From positions 62,001 to 126,000 of the forward strand of contig NZ_LWCS01000043.1 of NCBI RefSeq assembly GCF_001650495.1: a stretch of 64,000 nt of DNA. Reading direction: 5' to 3'. Origin of the DNA: Mycolicibacterium iranicum (GTDB taxonomy: Bacteria > Actinomycetota > Actinomycetes > Mycobacteriales > Mycobacteriaceae). Position numbers and translations under genes: made by a program. The notes beneath the pieces were generated by a model. That model was not told the origin of the DNA, did no database searches, and saw only the letters and a list, made by a program, of their open reading frames with translations. Positions 20,001 to 28,298 of this stretch are shown here, in pieces. Position 1 is the first letter of the stretch; the number at the start of each line of letters is the position of its first letter.

Positions 20001-20500
20001 GTGTCGGAGCCGAGATCCGGTGCGACGACCTCGACGGCCGACGGTCGCGACCCCACTCCGACACGAGCGACGAGGAAGTCGGGATGCTCCTCGCCTCGTT
20101 CCCACATGCGGTTGCGGCCCGCCAGCAGCCACAGGGACGACGGGTCGGGATGGGCAATATGCAGATCGAAATGTTGTCGTTCGGCCGATTCCGCCAGCGA
20201 GACATCGAGAGCCTCGAGATACCGCAGATAATCGGCACGTTGGGCGCTGAGCTCCCCGGTGCGGTCCGCACCACCGCGCGCTCCGTAGGCGAGGGTGCCG
20301 ATCAGCGAGACCAGCATCATGGCGGGGAAGAACAGAAACATCGGGCTGCGCGTCGCGGTGTCCGTCGAAGTCAGGTACAGCGCGGTCATTCCGCCCATCG
20401 CGACGATCATGGCCATGGGCATCAAGCGAGCCAGCGGACTGACCGGCGTCGGAACGGGCGGTTCCGGCGGCGCCTCGACGACGATACGACCGGTTTCCAT
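17078..20500 (-). CDS. eccC4: ESX-4 secretion ATPase EccC4 (FtsK/SpoIIIE family)
   Basis: 1140 residues. Two N-terminal membrane segments (about 26-45 and 53-73) are followed by three FtsK-like ATPase domains. The Walker A sites are GATGSGKS (373-380), GSPRSGKS (697-704) and GDNECGKT (940-947). Walker B in domain 1 is IVVDEF (D486, E487); domains 2 and 3 have VVDGW and IVDDY. EccC binds and drives Esx substrates through the ESX pore. I start it at ATG 20500, nine bases after the -10 of an ECF promoter; the reading from 20551 would run through that promoter. It is a single full-length chain. Confidence 0.95.
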   Translation of the reverse strand: METGRIVVEAPPEPPVPTPVSPLARLMPMAMIVAMGGMTALYLTSTDTATRSPMFLFFPAMMLVSLIGTLAYGARGGADRTGELSAQRADYLRYLEALDVSLAESAERQHFDLHIAHPDPSSLWLLAGRNRMWERGEEHPDFLVARVGVGSRPSAVEVVAPDLGSDTDADPVTVEALRRLMVNRAAVDEVPLTVALRSSPLVTLPRPAARALVCQVAMLHHPDLVAISAPPTPEWEWVKWLPHRGSARVVHRVEITDGPAPPAPRESTTFIAIGPGGSEPRDELALADAVACARRIARYRPDRASTSRRARDWPALMGIDDPGAIDPERLWSRAARPASLRVPIGVAEDGSAVELDIKEAAADGMGPHGLCVGATGSGKSEFLRTLVLGMVAAHSPAELNLVLVDFKGGATFLGLENVHHVSAVITNLADEAPLVSRMREALSGEINRRQELLRAAGNATNIAEYARAHDEGRAPAPLPALFIVVDEFSEMLSQHPDFAELFVAIGRLGRSLGMHLLLATQRLEEGRLRGLETHLSYKICLKTFSASESRAVLGVPDAYHLPSQPGAAYLKTAAGALTRFQTAFVSGGYTPRFRRAEKQCEVRRFTAAETSEPAAEQPSLTPLCDTVLAQLAGRGTPAHRVWLPPLGASPHLRDILPSEPTGALQVPIGVVDRPFEQRRDLHVVDLSGATGNVAVVGSPRSGKSTALRTIMCSLAAAYDAAAVQFYCLDFGGGDLATLRNLPHVGSVASRRDTDLCRRTVAQLESLLRSREASVSDRYGDVFLVVDGWATLRQDFDGLENKITALAAQGLSYGIHVMIAASRWADLRPALKDQIGTRIELRLGDPADSEMDRRRARELADRPPGRGLTRDGRETAIALPSVDAIRDGGAAPPVELLPDRVDRRALSSPGGRSEVALGLRERDLRPTSVDFAEHSHLLVLGDNECGKTAVLRLLCTELAETTHDVRLEIVDYRRTLVGVVETGCLTGYSVSATAVTSRIAALAETLNARMPDEFVTQRQLRDRSWWTGPDVFVIVDDYDLVAGATGNPLTPLADFLPYAKDLGLHVIVARRSGGAARAMFDPVLARMRDTGCAGLMMSATPDDGVLLGAVRPVPLPAGRGTLVMRGKPDELVQVGWVEPPP

Positions 20501-20508
20501 GTGTGAGT

Positions 20509-20535
20509 AGACGCACCAGACGCCCATCGCGTTCC
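20509..20535 (-). promoter_or_regulatory. ECF sigma (SigM-type) promoter of eccC4
   Basis: Minus-strand GGAAC (20531-20535), 17 bases, then CGTC (20510-20513), with the ATG nine bases further on. Element sequence and spacing equal those at 7700-7727, so the mRNA is probably leaderless or nearly so. Confidence 0.7.
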
Positions 20536-20582
20536 ATCCACAGCCCCACAAAGTGGTGCGCCCTGCCCCGGCGGGGCCGAGT

Positions 20583-20588
20583 TAGGTT
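20583..20588 (+). promoter_or_regulatory. -10 element of a leaderless eccD4 promoter
   Basis: TAGGTT lies six bases before the GTG at 20595, the usual spacing for leaderless mycobacterial transcripts. This side of the divergent region shows no GGAAC/CGTC pair, so eccD4-mycP4 may use the housekeeping sigma factor. Confidence 0.5.
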
Positions 20589-20594
20589 GAGACG

Positions 20595-21905
20595 GTGCCG
20601 GATACGTTGTGCCGATTGGTCGTAAAGGTGACCGGTGCGGATCAGTCGGGCAGCGTCGATCTGGTACTGCCGTCGCAATGTCCGCTCGGGGAGCTGATGC
20701 CGCCGATCGTGTCCACAATCTTCGGTGACAGCACAGACGTCGCGCAGCGCTGGTACCTGACAGGCGCGGCAGGCGCACCACTGGACACCTCGGTATCACT
20801 ACGGGACAACGGCCTTCGGGATGGTGACATCGTCATCCTCTCGACGGCCCCGCTGCCACGCCCGCGGCTGTCACCCACGGAGCCGTGCGGCGTGGTCGCA
20901 CGCGCAGCGGCCACAGCTCCGGTGAATCGCAACGTCCTCGTGTCCGCCGCAGCGGCAGGCACCACACTGGCGGCCGTCACACTGGTCTGGGCGGGTCTGC
21001 GGGCCGCAACTACCTGGCAACTGGGTGCGGCGGCGGCGCTGGCGGCCGGCGCGGCGACGGCGGCGGTCGCGGTCGGTCGCTCCGACCGGGAGTCGACCTT
21101 GCTGTTGAGTCTCTGTGCTGTGGTGTTCGCCGCTGCGACAGGCGTTCTCGCGGTTCCGGGTGCGGGATGGGCGGCTGCCTCGTTACTCGCGACGGCCTCG
21201 GTGATGGCGATGTCGACGCTACTACTGCGGATGACCTCCGACCACGGGTTGATGACGGCGTGCGCGGCGGCGGCCGGCGCGGTATCCGCCGCGGCCGCGC
21301 TGTGCATCGCCGTCGGACCGCGACTCGTCGTGGCGGGCGCCGCGCTGGCGGTCATCTCTCTTGTGGGGCTGTCGGCTGCGCCGCGAATCGCCACCCTCGT
21401 CGCGCGCCTCGGACCCGCTCACCTCGACGTCGACGAACAGCGGGCCTCGACGGCGCACCTGACCCTGTCCGGCCTGGTGGCGGGTTGGTCGGTATCGGCG
21501 ATGCTGGGCGCCCTTGCCGTCGCGGGGGCGGCGGTGCTCCATGGCTCCCCGATGATTCTCGCCGCATGTTTCGCCACGGATCTGGGCGTTCTGCTGGTCC
21601 TGCGCCAGCGCTCTCACATCGACCGGCACAGACGGGCATGGCTGTTCACCGCGGGAATCGCGGCTCTGCTCTCGGCAATCGCGATCGCGGTCGCCGCAAC
21701 CCCCGCACAGGCCCATTGGGTCTGCATGGCCACCGCCGTCGCATGTGCCGCCTGCGTCTGGTGCTCTCGCCGTCCGATCGAACTTGATCCGTGGCTGCGC
21801 AACGCTGTTCAGGTGGTCGAGTACGCGGCGCTCGTCGCCGTGTTCCCGCTGGCGTTCTGGGTCTCCGGTCTCTTCAGGTTCGTCCGCGAGGCGAGCCTGT
21901 CATGA
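20595..21905 (+). CDS. eccD4: ESX-4 membrane channel component EccD4
   Basis: 436 residues. The first 85 or so form the ubiquitin-like cytosolic domain (LCRLVVKVTGADQSGSVDLV, then VSLRDNGLRDGDIVILS). About eleven hydrophobic segments follow to the C terminus. EccD forms the membrane vestibule of the ESX core complex. It starts at GTG 20595 and is divergent from eccC4. The stop overlaps the mycP4 start (ATGA), so mycosin is made from the same message. Confidence 0.93.
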   Translation: MPDTLCRLVVKVTGADQSGSVDLVLPSQCPLGELMPPIVSTIFGDSTDVAQRWYLTGAAGAPLDTSVSLRDNGLRDGDIVILSTAPLPRPRLSPTEPCGVVARAAATAPVNRNVLVSAAAAGTTLAAVTLVWAGLRAATTWQLGAAAALAAGAATAAVAVGRSDRESTLLLSLCAVVFAAATGVLAVPGAGWAAASLLATASVMAMSTLLLRMTSDHGLMTACAAAAGAVSAAAALCIAVGPRLVVAGAALAVISLVGLSAAPRIATLVARLGPAHLDVDEQRASTAHLTLSGLVAGWSVSAMLGALAVAGAAVLHGSPMILAACFATDLGVLLVLRQRSHIDRHRRAWLFTAGIAALLSAIAIAVAATPAQAHWVCMATAVACAACVWCSRRPIELDPWLRNAVQVVEYAALVAVFPLAFWVSGLFRFVREASLS

Positions 21906-23248
21906 CCGGTCGAGCACTGAGAGTCCTTGCGGTGTCGGCCATCGCATTCGCGCAATCCGCGCCGCCGGCCCACGCCGTGAGCCCACCCGCTGTAGACGAG
22001 CGTCGGCTTCCCGACGCGGGCCCGCCCGCTCCGGAGCATCCGACCGCCCAGCACGACGAATGCGCCACCGCTCCGCCTGCGGCCACCGCAGAACCCGGAC
22101 AACTCGGCGGTATGGATCTACCCAGCGTGTGGGCCCTGACCCGCGGGGCCGGCCAGACGGTGGCGGTGATCGACACCGGGGTCACCCGCCACCGGAGGCT
22201 GCCGCACCTCGTTCCCGGCGGCGACTACGTCTCCCGCCACGACGGAACCAATGACTGCGACGGCCACGGCACGATTGTCGCCGGGATCATCGGAGCAACA
22301 CCGGATGCCACCGACCCCGAGGGCTTCACCGGCATCGCACCGGATGTGTCCGTACTGTCGATCAGGCAGTCCAGCAACAAGTTTCATGCGGTCGACGATC
22401 CGGGCGGCACGGGCGTCGGGGACGTCGCGACATTGGCCGCGGCGGTACGCACCGCCGCCGATCTGGGGGCGACGGTCATCAACATCTCCACCGTCGCGTG
22501 CGTGCCCGCCGACACCGTACCGGCGGACGACGCGCTGGGTGCTGCGCTGTCATATGCCGTCGATGTCAAGAATGTCGTGGTGGTTACGGCGGCCGGCAAC
22601 GTGGGAGGGCCGGGTCAGTGCCAGGACCACAATCCGCGTGACGCCGCGGGTGCCGATCAGGTGAGCACAGTCGCGAGTCCGGCGTGGTACGACGACCTCG
22701 TGCTGGCCGTCGGTTCGGTCGCCGCCGATGGGACTCCGTCGGCCTTCAGCCTCGCGGGTCCCTGGGTGGACGTCGCGGCACCAGGTGAGGGCGTCGTGTC
22801 GCTGGCATCCGCGGGGGACGGTCTTGTCGATGTGGCCCCCTCCGGCGCCCCGCTGTCCGGGACCAGCTACGCCGTCCCTGTCGTCAGCGCGGTCGCCGCC
22901 CTTGTTCGTGCCCGATCACCGGAATTGACGGCGCGCCAGGTGATGCAGCGCATCGAGGACACCGCTCACTCTTCATCCTCGGGATGGAACCCGGTGGTCG
23001 GACACGGCACGATCGACCCGCTTTCCGCGGTCAGCGGCCCTGGCGTCCGCCCATCGACGCCCCGGGCCGCGGCAGCGATCGACGCCGTCGAATCCGTCAC
23101 CGAGCCTGCCACCACACGCACGGCACTTCGCGGCGCAGCCCTGTGTTTCGCACTCACGGCATGCGTTGGCGTGCTGTCGACGACTGTCGGGCGACGGACG
23201 CGGCGTCACGACTCAGTTCGGGTCCCCGGGGCAGTGTCGCGAGAATAG
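21902..23248 (+). CDS. mycP4: ESX-4 mycosin, subtilisin-like membrane serine protease MycP4
   Basis: 448 residues from ATG 21902. A Sec signal (about 1-25) is followed by the peptidase S8 domain with catalytic D91 (VIDTGV), H122 (DGHGT) and S322 (LSGTSYAVP); N233 is in the oxyanion region. A C-terminal membrane segment (ALCFALTACVGVLSTTVG) anchors it on the outer face of the membrane. Mycosins stabilise the ESX complex and process some substrates. The last 95 bases overlap the convergent eccB4 gene. Confidence 0.95.
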   Translation: MTGRALRVLAVSAIAFAQSAPPAHAVSPPAVDERRLPDAGPPAPEHPTAQHDECATAPPAATAEPGQLGGMDLPSVWALTRGAGQTVAVIDTGVTRHRRLPHLVPGGDYVSRHDGTNDCDGHGTIVAGIIGATPDATDPEGFTGIAPDVSVLSIRQSSNKFHAVDDPGGTGVGDVATLAAAVRTAADLGATVINISTVACVPADTVPADDALGAALSYAVDVKNVVVVTAAGNVGGPGQCQDHNPRDAAGADQVSTVASPAWYDDLVLAVGSVAADGTPSAFSLAGPWVDVAAPGEGVVSLASAGDGLVDVAPSGAPLSGTSYAVPVVSAVAALVRARSPELTARQVMQRIEDTAHSSSSGWNPVVGHGTIDPLSAVSGPGVRPSTPRAAAAIDAVESVTEPATTRTALRGAALCFALTACVGVLSTTVGRRTRRHDSVRVPGAVSRE

Positions 23249-24503
23249 GCCACGGCGCCGGGACAGCAGGCTGCGCCAGACCGAGCGCGGCGGCGGTCTC
23301 GTCGTCACGTACCCCGTGCAGAAGACCCGAATCGACAAGCAGGAAGAGCGATCCCGCACTACGCCCGGTCCCGGTCAGTCCGACCGATCGCACGAACACA
23401 CTTCTACCCGCGGGCACAGATACCCCACCGATGGGCGGCGCCGCGGTCGGCAGCCCGGTGCCGACGAGAAGGTCGGTGTGCGAACCTGTTTCGCTGAGAG
23501 TCTGCGTCCATTGCGCACAGACGACGGGATCTGTCACGACACCCCCGCGCCCCGGATAGGTGGTCACGGGCAGCGATGTGACCACGGGCAGCGAACCAAC
23601 GGCCGCGCTGGACACGGTCGGGATGGCGGCACCGGCACGTTCGTCGGTGTAGCGGATCAGATCCGCGGCGACCTCGCCGATCCGCTGCAGCCCATCGGCG
23701 AGGACAACGAAGCGGTCCCCTCCCGACGTCACCACGCTGCCCACCGGGTGGTCCCGAAGGATTCCTGGCCCCGGCCGGCCTGCGTCGGCGATGTGCGGCG
23801 GCGCAATCGCGGGGCCTTCCGGTATCGCGGCCAGCACCTCCGGCGACACCGACTGCGGCGCAACGCCATCGATGCGCAGAGCCCGGACCACGGCACCATG
23901 GCGTAGGTCGACCCGCGATCGCCAACCGCCGTGCAGCAGGTAGGTCAGCGCAGCACTCCCACCACGCGGTGTCACCAGTACGCTACGACCAGGCGCGACG
24001 CCTCCCGCGGACACCGGTCCGGCAAAGACAGTGGTGGCGTGCTGGTCATCGCAGACCGTCCAGCGGGACTCCTCAGCACTCAGTGGTGGCGAAATCTGGT
24101 CAGGCGCTTCCGGTATCCCGACTCGCGATCCCAGTTCAGCGTGCTCGACGGCTCGCTGCGACACCACGCGGGGTTCGACGGCGCTCCCGACGATCAGGCG
24201 GGCCGAGGCCAGGTTGAACACCGGATGCAGAACGTCGTCGATGCGCACATACATCGCTCCGGACTCCCTCACGACGACGACATGCGCGTCACCGAGATTC
24301 GCGCCCGGGCGGACAAACGCGAGCACCGCACAGATTGCGACCCCGATGACAGCCAGTACCGCGCCGCAAATCAGCGAAAGTTTCTGTCCGCGAAGGGGAT
24401 CGTCGATCATCTGGGTGTCACCGCGCACGAGCGCATGTTCCATCCGGCGCGCCATGAACCGGTGTCCGCTGACCTGCAGCCGTGTCGTCGGTTGTCCCAT
24501 CAC
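23154..24503 (-). CDS. eccB4: ESX-4 core component EccB4
   Basis: 449 residues. A short cytosolic N terminus (TTRLQVSGHRFMARRMEHAL) is followed by a single membrane span at about 42-65 (LSLICGAVLAVIGVAICAVLA) and a large outer-face domain with repeated beta segments. One Cys in each of VCDDQ and VCAQW may form the conserved disulfide. Start candidates are GTG 24503 and ATG 24500, behind a purine-rich GGGGGAG. It is convergent with mycP4, and the final 95 bases of each gene overlap on opposite strands. Confidence 0.93.
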   Translation of the reverse strand: MMGQPTTRLQVSGHRFMARRMEHALVRGDTQMIDDPLRGQKLSLICGAVLAVIGVAICAVLAFVRPGANLGDAHVVVVRESGAMYVRIDDVLHPVFNLASARLIVGSAVEPRVVSQRAVEHAELGSRVGIPEAPDQISPPLSAEESRWTVCDDQHATTVFAGPVSAGGVAPGRSVLVTPRGGSAALTYLLHGGWRSRVDLRHGAVVRALRIDGVAPQSVSPEVLAAIPEGPAIAPPHIADAGRPGPGILRDHPVGSVVTSGGDRFVVLADGLQRIGEVAADLIRYTDERAGAAIPTVSSAAVGSLPVVTSLPVTTYPGRGGVVTDPVVCAQWTQTLSETGSHTDLLVGTGLPTAAPPIGGVSVPAGRSVFVRSVGLTGTGRSAGSLFLLVDSGLLHGVRDDETAAALGLAQPAVPAPWPILATLPRGPELSRDAASVARQSSTARQRMP

Positions 24504-24557
24504 TCCCCCGTGCCGGTCCCCCGTGGCCAGCGTAATGACGCCGCGGCGGGGGTCAGA

Positions 24558-25118
24558 TCACTTGTTGGAGCGGCGTTCCCGGTAGGCGGCGACGTGCTGG
24601 CGGTTGCCGCAGTTACCGGTGTCGCAGAATTTGCCCGACCGGTTGCGCGACAGGTCGACCAGCGTCGCCTCGCAGTCGGGCGCCGCGCAGATCTTGAGCC
24701 GGCGCAGCTCACCCCCACGAATCAGGTCCGCCAGCGCCATCGCCATCTCGGCGCCCATCCGCTGCCACAGCGGGTCGTGGATCGACGCGAGGTGCAGATG
24801 CCATTCGGGCATCTCGGGGTGGCGGGTCAACCACGGCGACGCCTTGGTGTCCGACAGCAGTGCGTTGACCTGCTCGACGGCGCGGACCTCATCATCGGCG
24901 ATTGCCCAGATCCGGCCGAGCCGGTCGCGCAACTGGTGGACCGCGGCGAGTTCGGCGGCGTCGTGGTCACGCCTGCCCGTCCAGCCGAACCCGTCCAGGT
25001 ACTCGTCGAGTGCGGCGAGGTCGGGCATCTGCTCCCCGTCCACGCGATTGCTGTTGATGAGGACACTGGCGGCCCGCAATGTGAGTTCGGTGTCATGAGT
25101 GAAAAGCATTTGACCCAT
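24558..25118 (-). CDS. ABATE/CGNR zinc-finger transcriptional regulator
   Basis: 186 residues from ATG 25118, with a strong GAGGAGGGAG site upstream. The C terminus carries the CGNR zinc finger (KICAAPDCEATLVDLSRNRS, then KFCDTGNCGNRQHVAAYR), whose four Cys bind zinc. The N-terminal part is the helical ABATE domain, thought to bind small ligands. It is divergent from an EamA-type transporter 82 bases away and probably controls it. Both genes are extra compared with the M. tuberculosis eccB4-cut3 order. Confidence 0.88.
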   Translation of the reverse strand: MGQMLFTHDTELTLRAASVLINSNRVDGEQMPDLAALDEYLDGFGWTGRRDHDAAELAAVHQLRDRLGRIWAIADDEVRAVEQVNALLSDTKASPWLTRHPEMPEWHLHLASIHDPLWQRMGAEMAMALADLIRGGELRRLKICAAPDCEATLVDLSRNRSGKFCDTGNCGNRQHVAAYRERRSNK

Positions 25119-25200
25119 GACTCCCTCCTCGGCTAGCGTCATGACCAAAGCTGATTTTACTCATGTCATCCCTTGTCAAACCACACGGAGGTGTTCACCT

Positions 25201-26226
25201 ATGGCTGCGCTCGAGGCTTCCCGGGGTCGGGTCGACCACTTCCGTACCGGTCTACTCTTCGCGATTGGGTCCGCTTTCGCGTTCGGATCGTCGGGTCCGT
25301 TCGCGAAATCTCTGATGGAGGCGGGCTGGAGTCCGACCGCGGCGGTCACTGCACGACTTGCCGGCGGTGCGCTGGCAATGGCGGTTTTCGCATTCGTGGT
25401 GCGTCCCGGGTGGCTGCGCGAAGCCGCCACGCATGCCAAGACCGTCGTCCTCTACGGGCTGGTGCCGATCGCCGGGGCGCAGCTCTTCTACTACAACGCG
25501 GTCTCGCACCTGTCGGTCGGCGTCGCGCTGCTGCTCGAATACACCGCCCCGATTCTCGTCGTGGGGTGGCTGTGGGCGACCACCCGCAACCGCCCCACGA
25601 ACCTCACCCTGGCCGGAGTGTTCCTCGCGGTGGTCGGAATCATGCTGGTGTTGGGCGTCTTCGGGCCCCAGGGGCTTGCCGGTGCCCACATCAATCTGGT
25701 CGGCGTCGGCTGGGGACTGGCTGCCGCAGTCTGCGCAGCGTGCTATTTCCTGATGTCCGACAAGGCAGGTGCGGAGGGATCCGACGGGCAGGCTCCCGTT
25801 CACCCGATCACGCTGGCCGCGGGCGGACTCATTGTCGGTGCCCTCGCGGTGGCGGCTTTGGGCGCATCGGGCGTGATGCCTCTGACCTTCACGTCCGGCG
25901 ACACAGTCATCGCGGGATTGACGACCTCGTGGATCGTGCCGGTGGTGGCGCTGGCTCTGATCCCAACGGCCATCGCGTACACGCTCGGGATCATCGGGAT
26001 CGCGCGACTGCGTCCGCGGTTCGCTTCGTTGGTCGGATTGTCCGAAGTGATGTTCGCCGTCCTCGCGGCGTGGATCCTGCTCGGTGAAGCGATGACCGCG
26101 GTGCAGGCCGTCGGCGGCGTGATCGTGCTGGTCGGACTGGGACTGGCCCGCCAGGGTGACCGCAGCGAGCTCGACGAGAACGACTTGGTGACGTGGCCGG
26201 AAAACGCACCGGCAACCACCCGGTAG
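25201..26226 (+). CDS. EamA/DMT-family transporter
   Basis: 341 residues with ten predicted membrane helices in two EamA repeats; the second repeat starts near residue 175. The start is ATG 25201, preceded by GGAGGTG; upstream in-frame codons lie in the divergent promoter and are not used. DMT proteins of this type usually export metabolites or amino acids, but the substrate is unknown. The CGNR regulator next door is its likely controller. Confidence 0.88.
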   Translation: MAALEASRGRVDHFRTGLLFAIGSAFAFGSSGPFAKSLMEAGWSPTAAVTARLAGGALAMAVFAFVVRPGWLREAATHAKTVVLYGLVPIAGAQLFYYNAVSHLSVGVALLLEYTAPILVVGWLWATTRNRPTNLTLAGVFLAVVGIMLVLGVFGPQGLAGAHINLVGVGWGLAAAVCAACYFLMSDKAGAEGSDGQAPVHPITLAAGGLIVGALAVAALGASGVMPLTFTSGDTVIAGLTTSWIVPVVALALIPTAIAYTLGIIGIARLRPRFASLVGLSEVMFAVLAAWILLGEAMTAVQAVGGVIVLVGLGLARQGDRSELDENDLVTWPENAPATTR

Positions 26227-26232
26227 TCCCGC

Positions 26233-26238
26233 TAACAT
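26233..26238 (+). promoter_or_regulatory. -10 element, leaderless promoter of the first cutinase
   Basis: TAACAT lies seven bases before the GTG at 26246. No ribosome-binding site is present, consistent with a leaderless mRNA. Confidence 0.55.
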
Positions 26239-26245
26239 CGGGCGG

Positions 26246-26908
26246 GTGAAGATCGATCTTGAAGTGGGCCGGAGGCTCTGCGCGTTCGGCGCCGCCGTCG
26301 TCACCGCTGCCGCCCTGCTCATCGCCCCAGCCGCTCCGGCGCCGGTCGCCAACGCGCAGGGTTGCCCCGACATCGAGGTCGTCTTCGCCCGCGGCACCGA
26401 CGAGCCGCCGGGTCTCGGCCGGGTGGGATCGGCCTTCGTCAACTCGTTGCAGGGCAGGGTCGGCGGCCGGTCGGTCGGCTCCTACGCCGTGGTCTATCCG
26501 GCGACCTTCGACTTCCTCGCGGCGGCCGGCGGAGCCAACGATGCCAGCGCGCACGTCCAGTACATGATGGCGAACTGCCCCAATACCCGGCTGGTGCTCG
26601 GCGGCTACTCGCAGGGCGCCGCGGTCATCGACATCATCGCCGCGGTTCCGTTCCCGGCGGTCGGGTTCAACAACCCGCTGCCGCCGAATGCCCCCGACTT
26701 CGTCAGGGCCATCGCGCTGTTCGGCAACCCGACCACCAAGGTCGGGCTGCCGATCACGGCCAGCCCGGTGTGGGGCTCGCGCTCGATCGATCTGTGCAAC
26801 GGTGCCGACCCGGTGTGCTCGGGCGGCGACGATGTCGCCGCCCACAGCAACTACGGACCCGCGGGCTTCACAGACCAGGCCGCGGCCTTCGTCGCCGGGC
26901 TCGTCTAG
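26246..26908 (+). CDS. secreted cutinase family esterase 1 (Cut3/Cut4 region)
   Basis: 220 residues. A Sec signal is cleaved near residue 37 (PVANAQG). The mature cutinase fold carries the triad S122 (GGYSQGAA), D188 (NGADPVC) and H200 (AAHSNYG) and the conserved disulfide cysteines. Mycobacterial cutinases hydrolyse ester bonds in lipids or mycolate esters rather than plant cutin. The GTG start at 26246 follows a leaderless -10. It is the first of three tandem copies where M. tuberculosis has two (Rv3451, Rv3452). Confidence 0.92.
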   Translation: MKIDLEVGRRLCAFGAAVVTAAALLIAPAAPAPVANAQGCPDIEVVFARGTDEPPGLGRVGSAFVNSLQGRVGGRSVGSYAVVYPATFDFLAAAGGANDASAHVQYMMANCPNTRLVLGGYSQGAAVIDIIAAVPFPAVGFNNPLPPNAPDFVRAIALFGNPTTKVGLPITASPVWGSRSIDLCNGADPVCSGGDDVAAHSNYGPAGFTDQAAAFVAGLV

Positions 26909-26921
26909 CTCAGCTATGCGT

Positions 26922-26927
26922 TACGGT
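26922..26927 (+). promoter_or_regulatory. -10 element, near-leaderless promoter of the second cutinase
   Basis: TACGGT lies five bases before the GTG at 26933, in a 24-base gap after the first cutinase. No ribosome-binding site is seen. Confidence 0.4.
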
Positions 26928-26932
26928 GTCTT

Positions 26933-27610
26933 GTGCCTTTTGATCGCATGAGCCGCCGGATTCTGGCGGCCACCGCTGCCGCACTCGTGCCGACGGCCAT
27001 GATGGCGTCCGCCACCGTCATGCCCGCTGCCACGGCCAACGCCCAACCCTGCCCGGACGTCGAGGTGGTGTTCGCCCGGGGAACGAGCGAGCCGCCCGGC
27101 GTCGGCCGCGTAGGACTGGCACTCGCGGACCAACTCAGAAACCAGTTGGGCGGCCGAACAGTCAGCACCTACGGTGTGAACTACCCCGCCAGCTACGACT
27201 TCTTCACCTCGGCCGATGGCGCGAACGACGCGTCCGCCCGCATCGCCACGATGGCCGCGCAGTGCCCGAACACCAGCATCGTGCTCGGTGGCTACTCGCA
27301 GGGCGCAGCCGTCGTCGACATGCTCGCCGGCGTGCCTCCGCTGGGCAACCGCATCGGCGACATCGGCTCCGCACCGCCGCTACCCGGCAGCTTGAACGGG
27401 AATGTGGTCGCCGTGGCAGTGTTCGGCAATCCGGCCACCAAGTTCGGCAACCCGATCTCAGCCCGCGGCTCGTTCGCCGGTAAGGCGCTCGACCTGTGCG
27501 CCGACGGCGACCCCATCTGCTCGGATGGGCGGAATCCGTTTGCTCACACCAGCTACGAACGGTCCCCTTTCATCGGGCAGGCGGCCAGCTTTGCCGCAGG
27601 GCGAGTCTGA
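26933..27610 (+). CDS. secreted cutinase family esterase 2
   Basis: 225 residues. The Sec signal is cleaved near residue 37 (TANAQP). Triad: S122 (GGYSQGAA), D193 (DGDPIC) and H205 (FAHTSY). It resembles the first copy closely in the N-terminal half (PCPDVEVVFARGTSEPPGVG) but has an eight-residue-longer loop before the Asp. The GTG start gives a near-leaderless mRNA. Separate promoters for each copy suggest independent control rather than one operon. Confidence 0.92.
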   Translation: MPFDRMSRRILAATAAALVPTAMMASATVMPAATANAQPCPDVEVVFARGTSEPPGVGRVGLALADQLRNQLGGRTVSTYGVNYPASYDFFTSADGANDASARIATMAAQCPNTSIVLGGYSQGAAVVDMLAGVPPLGNRIGDIGSAPPLPGSLNGNVVAVAVFGNPATKFGNPISARGSFAGKALDLCADGDPICSDGRNPFAHTSYERSPFIGQAASFAAGRV

Positions 27611-27625
27611 ACGCTCACAGGCAGT

Positions 27626-27631
27626 TAAGAT
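27626..27631 (+). promoter_or_regulatory. -10 element, leaderless promoter of the third cutinase
   Basis: TAAGAT lies seven bases before the GTG at 27639, within a 28-base gap after the second cutinase. Confidence 0.55.
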
Positions 27632-27638
27632 CGACACA

Positions 27639-28298
27639 GTGATTCGTCAGCTGCGAAAATTTCGCCTTCCGACGCTGGTCGCCGCGCTCGTTCTGGGCGC
27701 GGCGTCGTTGATCCTGCCGCCGGCCGCCTCAGCGCAATCGTGCCCCGACGCCGAGCTCATTTTCGCCCGTGGCCGAATCGAGTCGCCTGGCGCAGGGCAG
27801 ATCGGCAATGCGCTGGTCAGCGCTCTGCGGTCCAAGACCGGCCAGAACGTCGGCCTCTACGCGGTGAAGTACCCCGCCGACACCGAGATCGACATCGGCG
27901 CCAACGACATGAGCAATCGGATCCAGTGGAACATGGCCAACTGCCCAGACACGCGGTTGGTGCTCGGCGGCTACTCCCTGGGCGCCGCGGTGACCGACGT
28001 CGTGCTCGCGGTTCCGTTCGCAGCATTCGGGTTCAACAGGCCGTTGCCTCCGGGCGCGGATCGGCACATCGCGGCGATCGCGCTGTTCGGCAACGGCATC
28101 GCATGGGTCGCGCCCATCACCAACTTCAACCCGGTGTACCGGGAGCGGACCATCGAGCTCTGCCATGGCGATGACCCGATCTGCAGCCCGACCGATCCGG
28201 AGAACTGGCAGGACTACTGGCCCGACCACCTGGCCCCGGCCTACATCAACGCGGGCATGGTCAACCAGGCCGCCGACTTCATCGCGCCCAAGATCTAG
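27639..28298 (+). CDS. secreted cutinase family esterase 3
   Basis: 219 residues from GTG 27639. The Sec signal is cleaved near residue 33 (AASAQS). Triad: S113 in GGYSLGAA (Leu replaces the Gln of the other two copies), D179 (HGDDPIC) and H197 (WPDHLAP). It is the most divergent of the three, with FARGRIESPGAG in place of FARGTxEPPG, so its substrate range may differ. Its stop shares the bases CTAG with the stop of the convergent truA gene. Confidence 0.9.
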   Translation: MIRQLRKFRLPTLVAALVLGAASLILPPAASAQSCPDAELIFARGRIESPGAGQIGNALVSALRSKTGQNVGLYAVKYPADTEIDIGANDMSNRIQWNMANCPDTRLVLGGYSLGAAVTDVVLAVPFAAFGFNRPLPPGADRHIAAIALFGNGIAWVAPITNFNPVYRERTIELCHGDDPICSPTDPENWQDYWPDHLAPAYINAGMVNQAADFIAPKI

